From CAVRIA01 sp963721115 (GTDB taxonomy: Bacteria > Desulfobacterota > Binatia > HRBIN30 > CADEER01): DNA of 64,000 bases. Shown piece by piece: positions 16,063 through 26,900 of this stretch. The notes under the pieces were generated by a model. That model did not search any database, was not told where the DNA came from, and saw only the letters and a program-made list of their open reading frames with translations. Within the stretch, counting starts at the first letter, position 1. Each line of letters starts with the position of its first letter. A program made the position numbers and the translations under genes. The DNA is taken from assembly GCA_963721115.1 (NCBI GenBank), contig CAVRIA010000005.1, positions 186,001-250,000 on the forward strand, given 5' to 3'.

Positions 16063-18264
16063 ATGCGTCGAGTCGTGATCGCAGCGCTGGGGCTGGTGCT
16101 GGTGGGGTGCGCGGCGCAACGGCCGCATCCGGCACCCCGACGGGCACCCGGCGTCGCCCCACAAGCCGCGTCGACGGCGGGCCAGCGCGCCCTCTTCGCC
16201 AACGCCTACCGGCGCGTCGAGTCGGGCGACTACGCACAGGCGATTCCGCTCCTCGAGGCTCTGTCTTCGAGCTATCCCGAGCTGCAGGACTACACGCTCT
16301 ACTATCTCGCTCTCTGCTACGGGAAGACCGGCGACGAGGCGCGCGCCGCGCAGCTCTGGCAGCGCATGCTGGAGACGAATCCGCGCAGCCTGAACACGCC
16401 GCGCGCCCTGCTCGAGCGCGGCGCGATCCTGCGCCACGGGGGCGATCTGGACGAAGCGCGGCGGCTTCTGCTGGCCGCCCGCGGCTCCGCTCCGGTCGCG
16501 CAGTCCGCCGCCCTCGAGCTCGGCTACCTCGAGGAGAGCGCGGGCAATCCCACCGGCGCCTACGAGTACTTCATGTCGGTGCGGCGCGACGTCCCCCGCA
16601 GCGGCCTCGACAAGCTGGCCCGGCAACAGGTGGCGGAGCTGCGCCGCCGCTACCCCGCGCTGGAGCCGCAGGGCGACGCGGTCGAGGAAGAGGCGCGTCT
16701 GCTGCTTCGCGAGGGCGACCCCGGCGCGGCGAGCGCCCTGATCGAGCGCCTGCTCGCGTCTGCCGGCCCGGCCGACGCTCCCCGGCTTCTCCGCCTGCGC
16801 GCCGACGAACAGCGCGCCGCGGGCGACCTGGAGAGCTCGCTCGCCACGCTGCAGGAGGTCGCGCGCCGCTACCCCGATTCGGCGCAGGCGCCGGAGGCCC
16901 TGTACCGGTACGCCACGCTCCTGTGGAACCGCGACCGCGATGAAGAGGCGAAGCGCGGCTTCCTCGCCTACCACCGCCGCTACCCGGGCGGGGCGCAGGA
17001 CACCACGGCTCTCTATGCCCTCGGCCGCATCGAGCAGACGGCCGGCGACGACGCCGGGGCGGTTGCCAGCTACGAGAGGCTCGCCCGCGCGTACCCGTCC
17101 AGCGACCTGGCGCGCGAAGGTCGCTGGCGCATCGGCTGGATCGAATATCGCGAGGGGCGTTGGAGCGACGCCGCTGCCGGCTTCGCCCGCCTGTCCGGCG
17201 GCCCCGACGGAACCGAGGCGCTCTACTGGCGGGGGCGCGCCCTGGAGCGAGCGGGCCATCGAGAGACGGCGCTGGCGATCTATCGGCGCGTGCTCGAGAC
17301 CGAGCCGCTCGGCTACTACGCGCACTGGGCGGAGCGGCGGCTCGGAACGCCGGCGACGGGTCCAGTGCGGGTCGTGCCGCCTTCGTATGCGGACGCCATC
17401 GGTCCTCCCCCATCGGGGAGCGACGCGTATCACCTGGTTCGCGCCCGCGAGCTGCAGGCGGCCGACCTGCGCGATCTGGCGCGCAAGGAGCTGCGGGCCT
17501 TCGAGAGCGACAACCCCGCGAGCCCCGAACTCGCCGGCTTCCTCGCCGCCGCCTACCCGGCCGTCGACGGGTACCGCGACCTGATTCGGCTAGGCTTCGA
17601 GAACGGTGGCGGGGATCCCGAGCTGCGCTACCCGCTGGCCTTCTGGCCGCTGGTGACGCGCGAGACCGGGAGCGGCGGTCCGGACCCCCTCCTGGTCGTC
17701 GCCCTGATGCGCCAGGAGAGCCTGTTCGACCCCGACGCCCGCTCGCCCGCCGGCGCGCGCGGACTGATGCAGCTCCTGCCGAGCACCGCCGAGCGCATCG
17801 CGCGAGAGATCGGCCGGCCCTCGGTCGGCGATCTCTACGAGCCGCAGACCAACGTCACCCTCGGCGTCGCCTACCTCGATCGCCTGGCGCGGCGTTACGA
17901 CGGCGACTGGGTAAAGACCATCGCCGCTTACAACGGCGGGGAGAACGCAGTTGCCAAGTGGGAGAGCCGATTCGGCGATCTGGAGCCGGACGAGTTCGTC
18001 GAGAGCATCACCTACCGCGAGACGCGCGACTACGTGAAGAAGGTCCTGGGCAACTACCGGCGCTACCGCGAGCAGTACGGGGCACCGAACGCCGCCTCAC
18101 TCGCCCCGTCTACCGATCCCGCGGCGTCGAGCGCGATCGCCGGCCGCGAGCGGTCTCGCTCAACTCGCCGTAGTCGAATAGAACCTTCACCGCCGCGGAT
18201 TCCTCCTGGTCGTGGCAGGCGAGAAATGCCTGCTTGTACTCGTCCAGAGCGAACCGGTGCGTGA
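16063..18264 (+). CDS. Lipoprotein lytic transglycosylase with TPR repeats (Slt-like)
   Basis: A 733-residue envelope protein. Residues 1-17 form a lipoprotein signal (LVGCAA, lipidated Cys near 17). Residues 45 to about 540 are helical TPR-like repeats with the usual A-Y-Y and P-x-x-P spacings. The SLT domain starts near 545: catalytic Glu in LMRQESLFDPDA, then PAGARGLMQLLPST, NVTLGVAYLDRL and IAAYNGGENAV. It cleaves peptidoglycan glycan strands in the periplasm. The last 50 or so residues are Arg/Ser-rich and overlap the end of the convergent dehydrogenase gene by 155 bases; this tail may be an artefact of a further frame error. Confidence 0.9.
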   Translation: MRRVVIAALGLVLVGCAAQRPHPAPRRAPGVAPQAASTAGQRALFANAYRRVESGDYAQAIPLLEALSSSYPELQDYTLYYLALCYGKTGDEARAAQLWQRMLETNPRSLNTPRALLERGAILRHGGDLDEARRLLLAARGSAPVAQSAALELGYLEESAGNPTGAYEYFMSVRRDVPRSGLDKLARQQVAELRRRYPALEPQGDAVEEEARLLLREGDPGAASALIERLLASAGPADAPRLLRLRADEQRAAGDLESSLATLQEVARRYPDSAQAPEALYRYATLLWNRDRDEEAKRGFLAYHRRYPGGAQDTTALYALGRIEQTAGDDAGAVASYERLARAYPSSDLAREGRWRIGWIEYREGRWSDAAAGFARLSGGPDGTEALYWRGRALERAGHRETALAIYRRVLETEPLGYYAHWAERRLGTPATGPVRVVPPSYADAIGPPPSGSDAYHLVRARELQAADLRDLARKELRAFESDNPASPELAGFLAAAYPAVDGYRDLIRLGFENGGGDPELRYPLAFWPLVTRETGSGGPDPLLVVALMRQESLFDPDARSPAGARGLMQLLPSTAERIAREIGRPSVGDLYEPQTNVTLGVAYLDRLARRYDGDWVKTIAAYNGGENAVAKWESRFGDLEPDEFVESITYRETRDYVKKVLGNYRRYREQYGAPNAASLAPSTDPAASSAIAGRERSRSTRRSRIEPSPPRIPPGRGRREMPACTRPERTGA

Positions 18265-19388
18265 TGATCGATGTCACGTCGAGACCCCGCTCGCGAATGA
18301 ACTCGAAGTACCACTCCATGGCGTGCATGCGGCGGCCGTCGAGCTCCTCGATGCCGAACGCGTTCGAGCCGACGAGCGAGAGCTCCTTGAAGTAGAGGGG
18401 CGTCCACTCGAAGCGGCGCGGGATCTCGACGCCGAGACAGACGATGTGTCCGCGCGCCCGCGTCACCCGCACGCCGATCTCGAGCGTACCGGGTGCCGTC
18501 ACCGTGTCGTAGACGATGTCGACGCCGCCGTTCAGCATCGGCAGTCCCCGCCACGGCTCGTTGGTCTCCACACCGACCGCTTCCGCCACCCCCTCGACGA
18601 CCCGCCTCGGCGGCTGGTGCGGCAGGACGCGCTCGGCGCCGAAGCGCTCGGCGAGGTGCGCCTGGTGCCGGTAGCGGGCCACCGCAAGGACCCGCACCGC
18701 AGGATGCAGCTGGCGCAGGATCGCGATCGCCAGCAGCCCCAGGGTTCCGCATCCGTAGACGAGAGCGACACCCCCTTGGGGAGGAGTATGAAGGATGGCG
18801 TGCAGCGAGACCGAGAACGGGTCGGCGAGAACCGCCTGCTCGTCGCTGACGTCGTCGGGGATCGGAATGCACTGCGACTCGTGGGCGGGGAGGAGCGGGG
18901 CGAAGCCACCGGTCGCCTGGCTGCTGTTGCCGTGATGGATGCCGCGGGGTGAGGGAGCCCTTGCGGAAGTTGAGGCACTGGGCGAGCTCGCCCTTGCGGC
19001 ACCACTCGCACGGCTCGAGACCGCGCGTGACACACGACAGCCAGGGGTTGAGCACCACGCGTTCGCCAACGCGTCGCGCCGTGACCGCCGGGCCGACGCT
19101 CTCGATGCGGCCGACGACCTCGTGCCCGAGGATCTGCGGAAACGAAACCATCGCGGTCATTGGGTTGTCGTACGTTCCGTTCAGGAAGACCTGCTTGTAG
19201 TCGCTGCCGCACAGGCCGCACAGCCGGGTCCGGATGGTCACCCAGTCCGGCGCGGGGAGCGCCGGCTCGGCGACGTCCCTCAGCTGCATCGGCGCCGCCG
19301 GCCCGACGAAGGCCTTGGGGGAGAAACGAGACAGGACCATCGTCAGCACCTGACGCGGAATGCTGTTTTCGAACACCAGGGCGCGCAT
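18110..19388 (-). CDS. Zinc-type alcohol dehydrogenase family protein, frameshifted
   Basis: The ATG at 19388 has AGGAGG upstream. The N-terminal frame carries the zinc-enzyme text: CGLCGSDYKQ, GHEVVGRIESVG, and the Cys cluster PCEWCRKGELAQC with NFRKG. Near 18950 the frame breaks: one extra base separates GSL from PRGIHHGNSSQATGGFA. The second frame continues with the Rossmann part (ALVYGCGTLGLLAIAIL), VDIVYDTVTAPGTLEIG, and ends KVLFDYGELSE. It would be an NAD(P)-dependent zinc dehydrogenase; substrate unknown. The last residues are Arg-rich and overlap the transglycosylase gene end. Confidence 0.8.
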
Positions 19389-19530
19389 CGCCGACCTCCT
19401 CATCCTCTTCCGAACGAATGGGGCGCCGAGAGATCCCGGCCGACAGAAGCTAGTACGAAGCGCCCGGCGCGGCAAAACCGGCCCGGCGCCAACTTGAAAT
19501 CGCCGCGGCGGCGCGATTTCCTTCCGGCCC

Positions 19531-20727
19531 ATGTCCTCCGTGCCGCCCGTGGATCCCGCCGCCGACACGCCGTCCTCGCTGAAGGAGGTGGCGCTTCTCT
19601 TTCTCCGGCTCGGCGCCACGGCCTTCGGCGGTCCGGCGGCGCACATCGCGATGATGGAGGACGAGGTCGTCCGCCGCCGCGGCTGGCTCAAGCGCCAGCA
19701 GTTCCTCGATCTCCTCGGCGCGACCAACCTCATTCCCGGTCCGAACTCGACCGAGATGGCGATCCACATCGGCCATCGGCGCGCCGGATGGTCGGGCCTC
19801 GCCGTGGCCGGCGTCTGCTTCATCGGGCCCGCCGCCCTCATCATCCTGGCGCTCGCCTGGGCATACGTCCACTTCGGCACCCGCCCTCAGGGCGAGGCCC
19901 TGCTGTACGGCGTGAAGCCCGTGATCATCGCGGTCGTCGTACAGGCTCTGTGGGGCCTGACCCGCACGGCCGTCAAGAGCAAGCTGCTCGCCGCGCTGGC
20001 GCTGCTGGCCGTGCTGGCGAGCGCCGCTGGCGTCAACGAGGTCGCCGTCCTGCTGGCGGCCGGTGTTGCAGCAGCCGCCGCGAGATGGATCGGCAGCCGC
20101 CCGCGCGGCGAATTCCTCGCCGGCATCGCCTGGGCTGTTCCGAGCGGCTCGATCGCCCGCATCGCCGCCGGCGGTGCGGCGGTCGGGCTGGCCGCGCCCT
20201 TCAGCCTACAGGGACTGTTCCTGTTCTTCTTCAAGGTCGGCGCCATTCTCTTCGGCAGCGGCTATGTCCTGCTCGCCTTCCTGCGCGCCGATCTGGTCGG
20301 TCACTTGCACTGGCTGACCGATCGACAGCTGCTCGACGCGGTCGCGATGGGACAGCTGACCCCCGGTCCGGTATTCACCACCGCGACGTTCATCGGCTAT
20401 CTGCTCGGTGGCCTGCCCGGCGCCGCGGTCGCCACCGCCGGCATCTTCCTGCCCTCGTTCTTCTTCGTCGCCGCCAGCGGCCCTCTCGTTCCGCGTCTAC
20501 GCCGCTCTCCGACCGCCGGCGCCTTCCTCGACGGCGTCATCGTCGGCTCGCTGGCCCTGATGGCCGTCGTCACCTTCGTCCTGGGGCGCGCCGCGATCGT
20601 CGACCTACCCACGGCGCTGCTCGCCGCCGCGAGCGCCTTTCTGCTGCTGCGCTACCGGGTCAACTCGGCCTGGCTCGTCCTCGCCGGCGCCTGCGTCGGG
20701 CTCGTGGTGCGTCTGGGTTGGCCCTGA
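19531..20727 (+). CDS. chrA: Chromate transporter family protein (ChrA)
   Basis: A 398-residue inner-membrane protein with two homologous CHR halves. The first begins LFLRLGATAFGGPAAHIAMM with EDEVVRRRGWL and NLIPGPNSTEMAIHIG. The second begins FFFKVGAILFGSGYVLLAFL with LTDRQLLDAVAMGQLTPGPV. Each half has five or six hydrophobic spans. Long-chain CHR proteins export chromate or related oxyanions. It is divergent from the dehydrogenase gene and lies just before a metal efflux operon, consistent with a metal-resistance neighbourhood. Confidence 0.92.
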   Translation: MSSVPPVDPAADTPSSLKEVALLFLRLGATAFGGPAAHIAMMEDEVVRRRGWLKRQQFLDLLGATNLIPGPNSTEMAIHIGHRRAGWSGLAVAGVCFIGPAALIILALAWAYVHFGTRPQGEALLYGVKPVIIAVVVQALWGLTRTAVKSKLLAALALLAVLASAAGVNEVAVLLAAGVAAAAARWIGSRPRGEFLAGIAWAVPSGSIARIAAGGAAVGLAAPFSLQGLFLFFFKVGAILFGSGYVLLAFLRADLVGHLHWLTDRQLLDAVAMGQLTPGPVFTTATFIGYLLGGLPGAAVATAGIFLPSFFFVAASGPLVPRLRRSPTAGAFLDGVIVGSLALMAVVTFVLGRAAIVDLPTALLAAASAFLLLRYRVNSAWLVLAGACVGLVVRLGWP

Positions 20728-20807
20728 GGGCGCATCGCCCGGCGCACCGATCGGTCAAGCAGACACTGTTGACCGGCTGCGGTCGAGCAAGTAACGTCTC
20801 GGCTCGC

Positions 20808-21203
20808 ATGCGGCGAAGACTCGGTTTTTCGGCTGGCCTTCTCCCCTTGATGGCTGTGTTGATCGCGACGACCTCTCCGCGCCTCGCCCTGTGCGTCGGT
20901 GCGGGCGGCCACGTGGCCATCGAGTCCATCGGCTCGGACTGTTGCGCGACACCACGCGCAAGCGATCGTATCGGCTCGGGGGACGGCCAGTGCACTCCCG
21001 GTTGCACGGACAGCCCGCTCGGCGTGCGGGCGACGGGGACGGTCCGAGTCGATTCGCCGCCCGTTTCCATCTCCGCTTCTGCAGCTTCCTCGGCCGCGCT
21101 GCAGCCGTCGTCCAGCACCTCGCGAACGGCCCTGCACCGCTGCTCCGCGTTCCCACCTCTCCCCCCACCGCGCCGGCTCCGCTCCACCGTCATTCTCTGC
21201 TGA
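20808..21203 (+). CDS. Small secreted Cys-containing protein before czcC
   Basis: A 131-residue protein starting MRRRLGFSAG, with an N-terminal hydrophobic segment (LLPLMAVLIATTS, residues 11-23). After it come LALCVGAGGHVAIESIG, an SDCCATP pair and QCTPGCTDSPLG. The five to six Cys and a His suggest disulfides or metal binding in the periplasm. The rest is Ser/Ala/Pro-rich. I know of no named family; small proteins with a LCVG-x-x-GHVA start occur before Czc-type operons in related genomes. It is 158 bases upstream of czcC and likely in the same operon. Confidence 0.65.
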   Translation: MRRRLGFSAGLLPLMAVLIATTSPRLALCVGAGGHVAIESIGSDCCATPRASDRIGSGDGQCTPGCTDSPLGVRATGTVRVDSPPVSISASAASSAALQPSSSTSRTALHRCSAFPPLPPPRRLRSTVILC

Positions 21204-21361
21204 GCCGTCCTGCTGCAGCAACCGTCCCCTCCTGACGAGGGGACGTCGTGGCGCCCACCCCCCGGGCCGTTCCGCCGGGGGTGCTCGATGGGCGCCTTCG
21301 AAGATCGCCCCGTGGCAGCGCTAGGCGCGCGGTCGCGGTGCAGCAGCAGGAGCGCGTCTGG

Positions 21362-22705
21362 ATGTATTGCCCGTCTCGCAAGCAAAGACTCACGCAGCAC
21401 GGCAGGTCTGCCGCCGCCCGCTCGACCCCAGAGAGCCGTCTCTCGGTACTGGCGGCCCTCACCATCCTTCTCACCTCACCCATCGCTCTCGCGCCGGGGA
21501 GCGTCGGCGCCGAGCCCCTGCCCCTGTCGCAGGCGCTCGACGAAGCCCGGCGCGACAACCCGCGGCTGCTCGCGGCGCGGCAGAAAGCGAAGATCGCGCG
21601 CGGTCGCCTCGTCGGAAGCCGTTACTGGAATCCGTTCAATCCGCAGATCGAGGGCGGCGCGGCACAGCGACGGTTCGATGGCGGTGGCAGCGACGTACAG
21701 CGATCCGCCGGCGTCTCTGTCGAGATCGAGGTGGCCGGCCAGCGCGGCAAGCGCATCGAGGAGGCGCAGCGCAACCTCGATCGCGTGAACGCGGAGATCG
21801 CCGATGACGAGCGCCTGCTCCTGGCCAGGGTGAAGGACGTCTTCTATCGAATCCTCCATCTCGACCGGCGGCGGATTCTCTTCCGCGAGCTGGAAAGTCT
21901 CAATCGGCGCCTGTGCGATGCGTCGGCGGAGCGCTTCCGCAGTGGCGAGGTACCGAAGCTCGACGCCAATCTCGCCGTCGTTCGCCTGGGCCAATCGAGC
22001 AAAGACACGCTCGACGCGGAACGCGACTACGAGAACGCCCGGCGCGAGCTGGAGCGCCTGCTCGGCCGCGCGCCGGTCGGTGCGATCGAGCTGGCTGGCG
22101 ATCTGTCCGTGCGTCCGACCGAAATTTCCCTCGATCGGCTGCTGGAGACCGCGCTTCGCGTTCGACCCGATCTTCGGGCGCAGGATGCCGAGATTCGACG
22201 TATCGACGCCGAGACCGGGCTCACGAAACGGCTGATCGTGCCCAACCCCACGATCCTCGCTGGCTATGGCGAGGAAGCCGAATCACGCGGCAGCCGCGAC
22301 CGGATCATCGGCGGAAAAATCAGCATTCCCCTTCCTGTGTTCGACCGAAAACAGGCGGAGCTGACCAGTCTCGCCGGCGAGCGAGCACGGGCCACCCATG
22401 ATCGCTCCGACGCCCTGCTCACCATACGAGCCGAGGTCCGCGAAGCCTACCGCAGCTATGGGGCTGCGGCTGAATCGGTGAAGGTTTTCGAAGCCGACGC
22501 GTTCGGCCGCATCGCCGAGAGCTTCCGCCTGATCGAGACCGCTTATCGCGAGGGCAAGATCGATCTGCTGCAGCTCGTCGTCGTGCAGAACGACCTCGTG
22601 AATGCGCAGCTCTCGTATCTGGACTCTCTCTGGGACTACTGGCACGCGCGCGTCGCGCTCGAGCGTGCCGTCGGAGAGCCTCTCGAAGGAGGATCCGATC
22701 GATGA
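21362..22705 (+). CDS. czcC: Outer-membrane factor of a Czc-type efflux system (TolC family)
   Basis: A 447-residue outer-membrane factor. The ATG at 21362 has AGGAG nine bases before it. A signal peptide is visible (LSVLAALTILLTSPIALAPGSVGAEP). Two TolC repeats follow: PLSQALDEARRDNPRLLAARQ opens the first and LLETALRVRPDLRAQDAEIRR the second, each with long coiled helices. It forms the outer-membrane channel for export of divalent metal ions with czcB and czcA. Its stop overlaps the czcB start (ATGA). The symbol is by role and position rather than proven specificity. Confidence 0.88.
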   Translation: MYCPSRKQRLTQHGRSAAARSTPESRLSVLAALTILLTSPIALAPGSVGAEPLPLSQALDEARRDNPRLLAARQKAKIARGRLVGSRYWNPFNPQIEGGAAQRRFDGGGSDVQRSAGVSVEIEVAGQRGKRIEEAQRNLDRVNAEIADDERLLLARVKDVFYRILHLDRRRILFRELESLNRRLCDASAERFRSGEVPKLDANLAVVRLGQSSKDTLDAERDYENARRELERLLGRAPVGAIELAGDLSVRPTEISLDRLLETALRVRPDLRAQDAEIRRIDAETGLTKRLIVPNPTILAGYGEEAESRGSRDRIIGGKISIPLPVFDRKQAELTSLAGERARATHDRSDALLTIRAEVREAYRSYGAAAESVKVFEADAFGRIAESFRLIETAYREGKIDLLQLVVVQNDLVNAQLSYLDSLWDYWHARVALERAVGEPLEGGSDR

Positions 22706-23895
22706 AGGCTGCGAAGCAGAAATCGATTCTCGCCCTGACGGCCGTCCTGTCGCTGCTCGTCCCGGGAGGCTGTGGCCGCGCCTCGTCGAACGCCCCGGCC
22801 GAGGAGCCGCGCCGCGCCGTCGCCGAAGACCGCGTCGAGCTGTCAGCCGAGGCACTGCAGGCGATCGATCTCGAGACCGTTCCCGCAGAGGAGCGCGGGC
22901 TCGGAGACGAAGTTCGCGCCACGGCCGTGATCAAGCCGAACGAGTATCGCATGGCGCACGTGAGCCCGCGCATTCCGGGAAAGGCGATTGCCGTGCAGGC
23001 CGCGCTGGGCGACATCGTCGCGGAGGGGGACATCCTCGCCGAGCTCGACAGCATCGGTCTCGGCGAGAAGAAGGCGGCGTTCCTGCAGGCGCGGGCCAAC
23101 CTCGAGGTGGCGCGCCGCAACTACCGGCGCGAGAAGCGCCTCTACGGGCAGCACATCTCGTCGGAGAGGGAATATCTCGAGGCCAAGGGCGAGTTCGAGC
23201 GCAGCGAGGCGGCCTATCGGGCCGCCCGCGAGGCGCTGCGCCTCGTCGGTCTCTCCGACGACGACATCGGCCGCGTGAGCTGGAGCGGAGCGAAGCACCC
23301 GCTCTCGCATTTCCCGCTGCTGGCTCCGTTCGGCGGAACCGTGATCGAACGGCACATCACCATCGGCGAGCTGATCGACCCGAGCGAGACCCCGTACACG
23401 ATTGCGGATCTCACCAACGTGTGGGTGCTGCTCGACATCTACGAAAAGGACCTGGCCCGGGTCCACATCGGCGACGAGGCCCGCATCGGCGTGGAGGCGT
23501 ACTCGGGCGAGGTGTTCATCGGGGAGGTGACGTATCTCAGCAGTCTGGTCGATCCCGCCACGCGCACCGCCCAGGCACGGGTCGAGATCGACAACCGGGA
23601 CGGGCGGCTGCGCCCGGGCATGTTTGCCACCGCCACGATCGCGAGCCGGGCCGCAGGCGGACGAAGGGGATTGGTCATTCCGCGCGAAGCGGTGCAGCAG
23701 GTACACGGCAAACCCGTCGCATTCGTCGAAGAGCAGCTCGGCGCCTATGCGATGCGCGAGTTGTCCCTGGGAGCTGAGGCGGGAACGGACGTGGAGGTCC
23801 TGGCCGGCCTCCGCGCCGGCGAACGCGTGGTCACCAACGGAGCGTTCTACCTCAAGTCGACCGTCTTGAAGGAAGCGCTCGGCCAGGCCGACTGA
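22702..23895 (+). CDS. czcB: Periplasmic adaptor of a Czc-type RND efflux system
   Basis: A 397-residue membrane fusion protein. An AAGGAGG site precedes its ATG inside the czcC end. A lipoprotein-like signal ends PGGCGRASS (Cys near 25). The lipoyl halves are visible at RIPGKAIAVQAALGDIVAEGD (about 92-112) and FPLLAPFGGTVIERHITIGELID (about 208-230), separated by a helical hairpin. The beta-barrel part follows (VWVLLDIYEKDLARV) and PATRTAQARVEIDN. It links czcA in the inner membrane to czcC. Unlike the CusB of this window it has no Cys-rich metal-binding modules. Confidence 0.92.
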   Translation: MKAAKQKSILALTAVLSLLVPGGCGRASSNAPAEEPRRAVAEDRVELSAEALQAIDLETVPAEERGLGDEVRATAVIKPNEYRMAHVSPRIPGKAIAVQAALGDIVAEGDILAELDSIGLGEKKAAFLQARANLEVARRNYRREKRLYGQHISSEREYLEAKGEFERSEAAYRAAREALRLVGLSDDDIGRVSWSGAKHPLSHFPLLAPFGGTVIERHITIGELIDPSETPYTIADLTNVWVLLDIYEKDLARVHIGDEARIGVEAYSGEVFIGEVTYLSSLVDPATRTAQARVEIDNRDGRLRPGMFATATIASRAAGGRRGLVIPREAVQQVHGKPVAFVEEQLGAYAMRELSLGAEAGTDVEVLAGLRAGERVVTNGAFYLKSTVLKEALGQAD

Positions 23896-23926
23896 CGCCG
23901 GCGAGCGGTTTCCCCATGGAGCCTTC

Positions 23927-26900
23927 GTGCTGAATCGCATATTCGAGTTGTCCCTCGGCAATCGCTTCCTGATTCTCGTCTTCGCTGCCCTACTGGTCGC
24001 CGTCGGGACCTACTCGATGAGCCGGCTGCCCATCGATGCGGTACCCGACGTCACGCCGAACCAGGTGCAGATTCTCACCAACGCGCCGGGGCTCGGGCCG
24101 GTCGAGGTGGAGAAGTTCATCACCTTCCCGGTCGAGACCGCGATGTCGGGGCTTCCCGGCATCGAGAAGATTCGCTCGGTGTCCCGCTTCGGCCTCTCCG
24201 CCGTGACGGTCTACTTCGACGAGGGCATGGACATCTACTTCTGCCGGCGGCTGGTCATGGAGCGACTGCCGGCGGCGCGCGAGGCGATCCCCACCGGTCT
24301 CGGCAGCCCCGAGATGGGACCGATCTCCACCGGCCTCGGCGAGATCTATCAGTTCGAGGTGGGCGGGGCGGGATACTCGCTCATGGAGCTGCGCTCGATC
24401 CTCGAGTGGGACATCGCCTTCAAGCTCAAGTCGGTGCCCGGGGTCGTCGAGGTGAACACCTACGGCGGCGAGCTGAAGACCTACGAGGTGCAGCTCGATG
24501 CGAGCAAGCTGGTTTCGTACGGCCTCTCGATCGACGAGGTCTTCCGCGCCCTCGAGGGCAACAACGCCAACGCCGGCGGCGGCTACATCGAGCACGGCGC
24601 AGGAGCAGTACCTCGTTCGCGGCGAGGGCCTGATCGGCAGACCTGGGCGACATCGAGAACATCGTCGTCGCCGCCCGCAACGACGGCACGCCGATCTACG
24701 TCCGCAACCTCGGCCGGGTCGCCTTCGCGCCGATGGTGCGCCAGGGGGCCGTGACCCGCGACGGACGCGGCGAGGCGGTGACCGGCGTCGTGATGATGCT
24801 GATCGGCGAGAACTCGCGCGCCGTGGCCGCACGCGTGCACGAGAAGATCGAGGAGATCCAGAAGTCACTGCCCCCGGGCGTGACCATCGACACCTACTAC
24901 GACCGCACCGAGCTGGTGCGCAAGACGATCCACACGGTCGAGAAGAACCTCATCGAAGGAGCGCTCCTGGTCATCGTGGTGCTGTTGCTGCTGCTCGGCA
25001 ACGTGCGCGGCGGCCTGATCGTCGCCTCGGCCATACCGCTCTCGATGCTCGTCGCCTTCACCGCCATGACCTACGCGGGGATGTCGGGGAATCTCATGAG
25101 CCTCGGGGCGATCGACTTCGGTCTCATCGTCGACGGCTCGGTGGTGATGATCGAGAACATCGTCCGCCACATTGCCGAACGGCGAGCGGTGTCCGCGGCG
25201 GCGGGTCGGATGAGCGATCGCGAGCTGCAGGGAGTCATCCTCGAGGCCGGACGCGAGGTCCTGCGCCCGATCGTCTTCGCGGTGGGCATCATCATCATCG
25301 TGTACCTGCCGATCCTCACGCTGCAGGGCGTGGAGGGGAAGATGTTCCGGCCGATGGCGCTGACCGTGATCTTCGCCCTGGTCGGCTCGCTGGTTCTCTC
25401 GTTCACCCTGATGCCGGTACTGGCAAGCCTCTTCTTGCGCCGGGGCGTCGAAGAGGAGGAGACCTGGCTGGTGCGGCAGGCGAAGCGGCTCTATCAGCCG
25501 GCGCTGGAGCGCAGCCATGCGGCATCCGGGGATCATTGGCGCGCTCGCCGGGACGCTGTTCGCCGTCAGTGTCGCCGTGGCGCTGACCATGGGGTCGGAG
25601 TTCATCCCGCGGCTCGACGAGGGTACGATCGCCATCCAGGCCTGGCGGTTGCCGAGCGTTTCGCTCGAGGAGTCGATCCGCAACACGACGATGATCGAGA
25701 AGGTCTTGAAGCGCTTCCCGGAGGTGACGACGGTCGTATCCCGCACCGGCCGGCCCGAGATCGCTACCGACCCGATGGGCGTCGAGACCAGCGACATCTA
25801 CGTCATGCTGAAGCCGCACGACGAATGGCGAACCGCGCAGACGAAGGAAGACCTGATCCAGGCCTTCGACGAGGCGCTCGAAGAGAGCGTGCCCGGAACG
25901 GTGTTCAGCTATTCGCAGCCGATCGAGCTGCGCGTGCAGGAGCTGATCGCCGGCGTCCGCTCGGACGTGGCCATCACCATCTTCGGCGAGGATCTGGATA
26001 TGCTGAAGAGGCTCGGGAACGAGGTGGTGCGGGTCGTCTCCGAGGTCCCTGGGGCTGCAGACACGAAGGCAGAGCAGGTGGCAGGGCTGCCGTATCTCCG
26101 GATCATCATCGATCGCGAGGCGATCGCGCGCTACGGCATCAATGCGTCCCAGATTCTCGACACGGTCGCCGCCGTCGGCGGCAAAATCGTCGGCGAGGTC
26201 CTCGAAGGGCAGCGCCGCTTCTTCATGCAGGTGCGCTTCTCCCCGGAAGACCGCGCGAACGCCGACCGCATCGGGGAGATCCGCGTCGCCGACCCGCGCG
26301 GCCGCCTCATTCCCCTGAGCCAGCTCGCCGAGATTCGGGTGGAGGAGGGCCCGGCGCAGATCAGTCGGGACGACATCCACCGGCGGCTGGCGGTCGAGGC
26401 GAACGTGCGCGGCCGCGATCTGTCCAGCTTCGTCGCCGACGCGCAGAGGGCCATCGCCGCTCGGGTACAGCTGCCGCCCGGCTACTGGATCGAGTGGGGC
26501 GGCCAGTTCGAGAACCTGCAGCGCGCCTCGTCGCGACTGGCCATCGTCGTGCCGCTGGCGCTGTTTCTGATCTTCGTGCTGCTGTACTCGACCTTCAACG
26601 CCGGCACGCCGGCGCTGCTCATCTACCTCAACGTGCCGCTGGCGGCGACAGGAGGCATCTTCGCCCTGGCGCTGCGCGGCATGCCGTTCTCGATCTCGGC
26701 GGGCGTCGGCTTCATCGCGCTGTTCGGCGTCGCGGTTCTGAACGGCGTGGTGCTGATGTCCTACGTCCTGCAGATGCGGCGCGAAGGGCTCTGCGGAGCG
26801 GACGCGGCGCGCGCGCGGCGCCGAGATCCGCCTGCGGCCCGTGCTGATGACCGCGCTGGTGGCCAGCCTCGGCTTCGTGCCGATGGCGCTGTCGAGCTCC

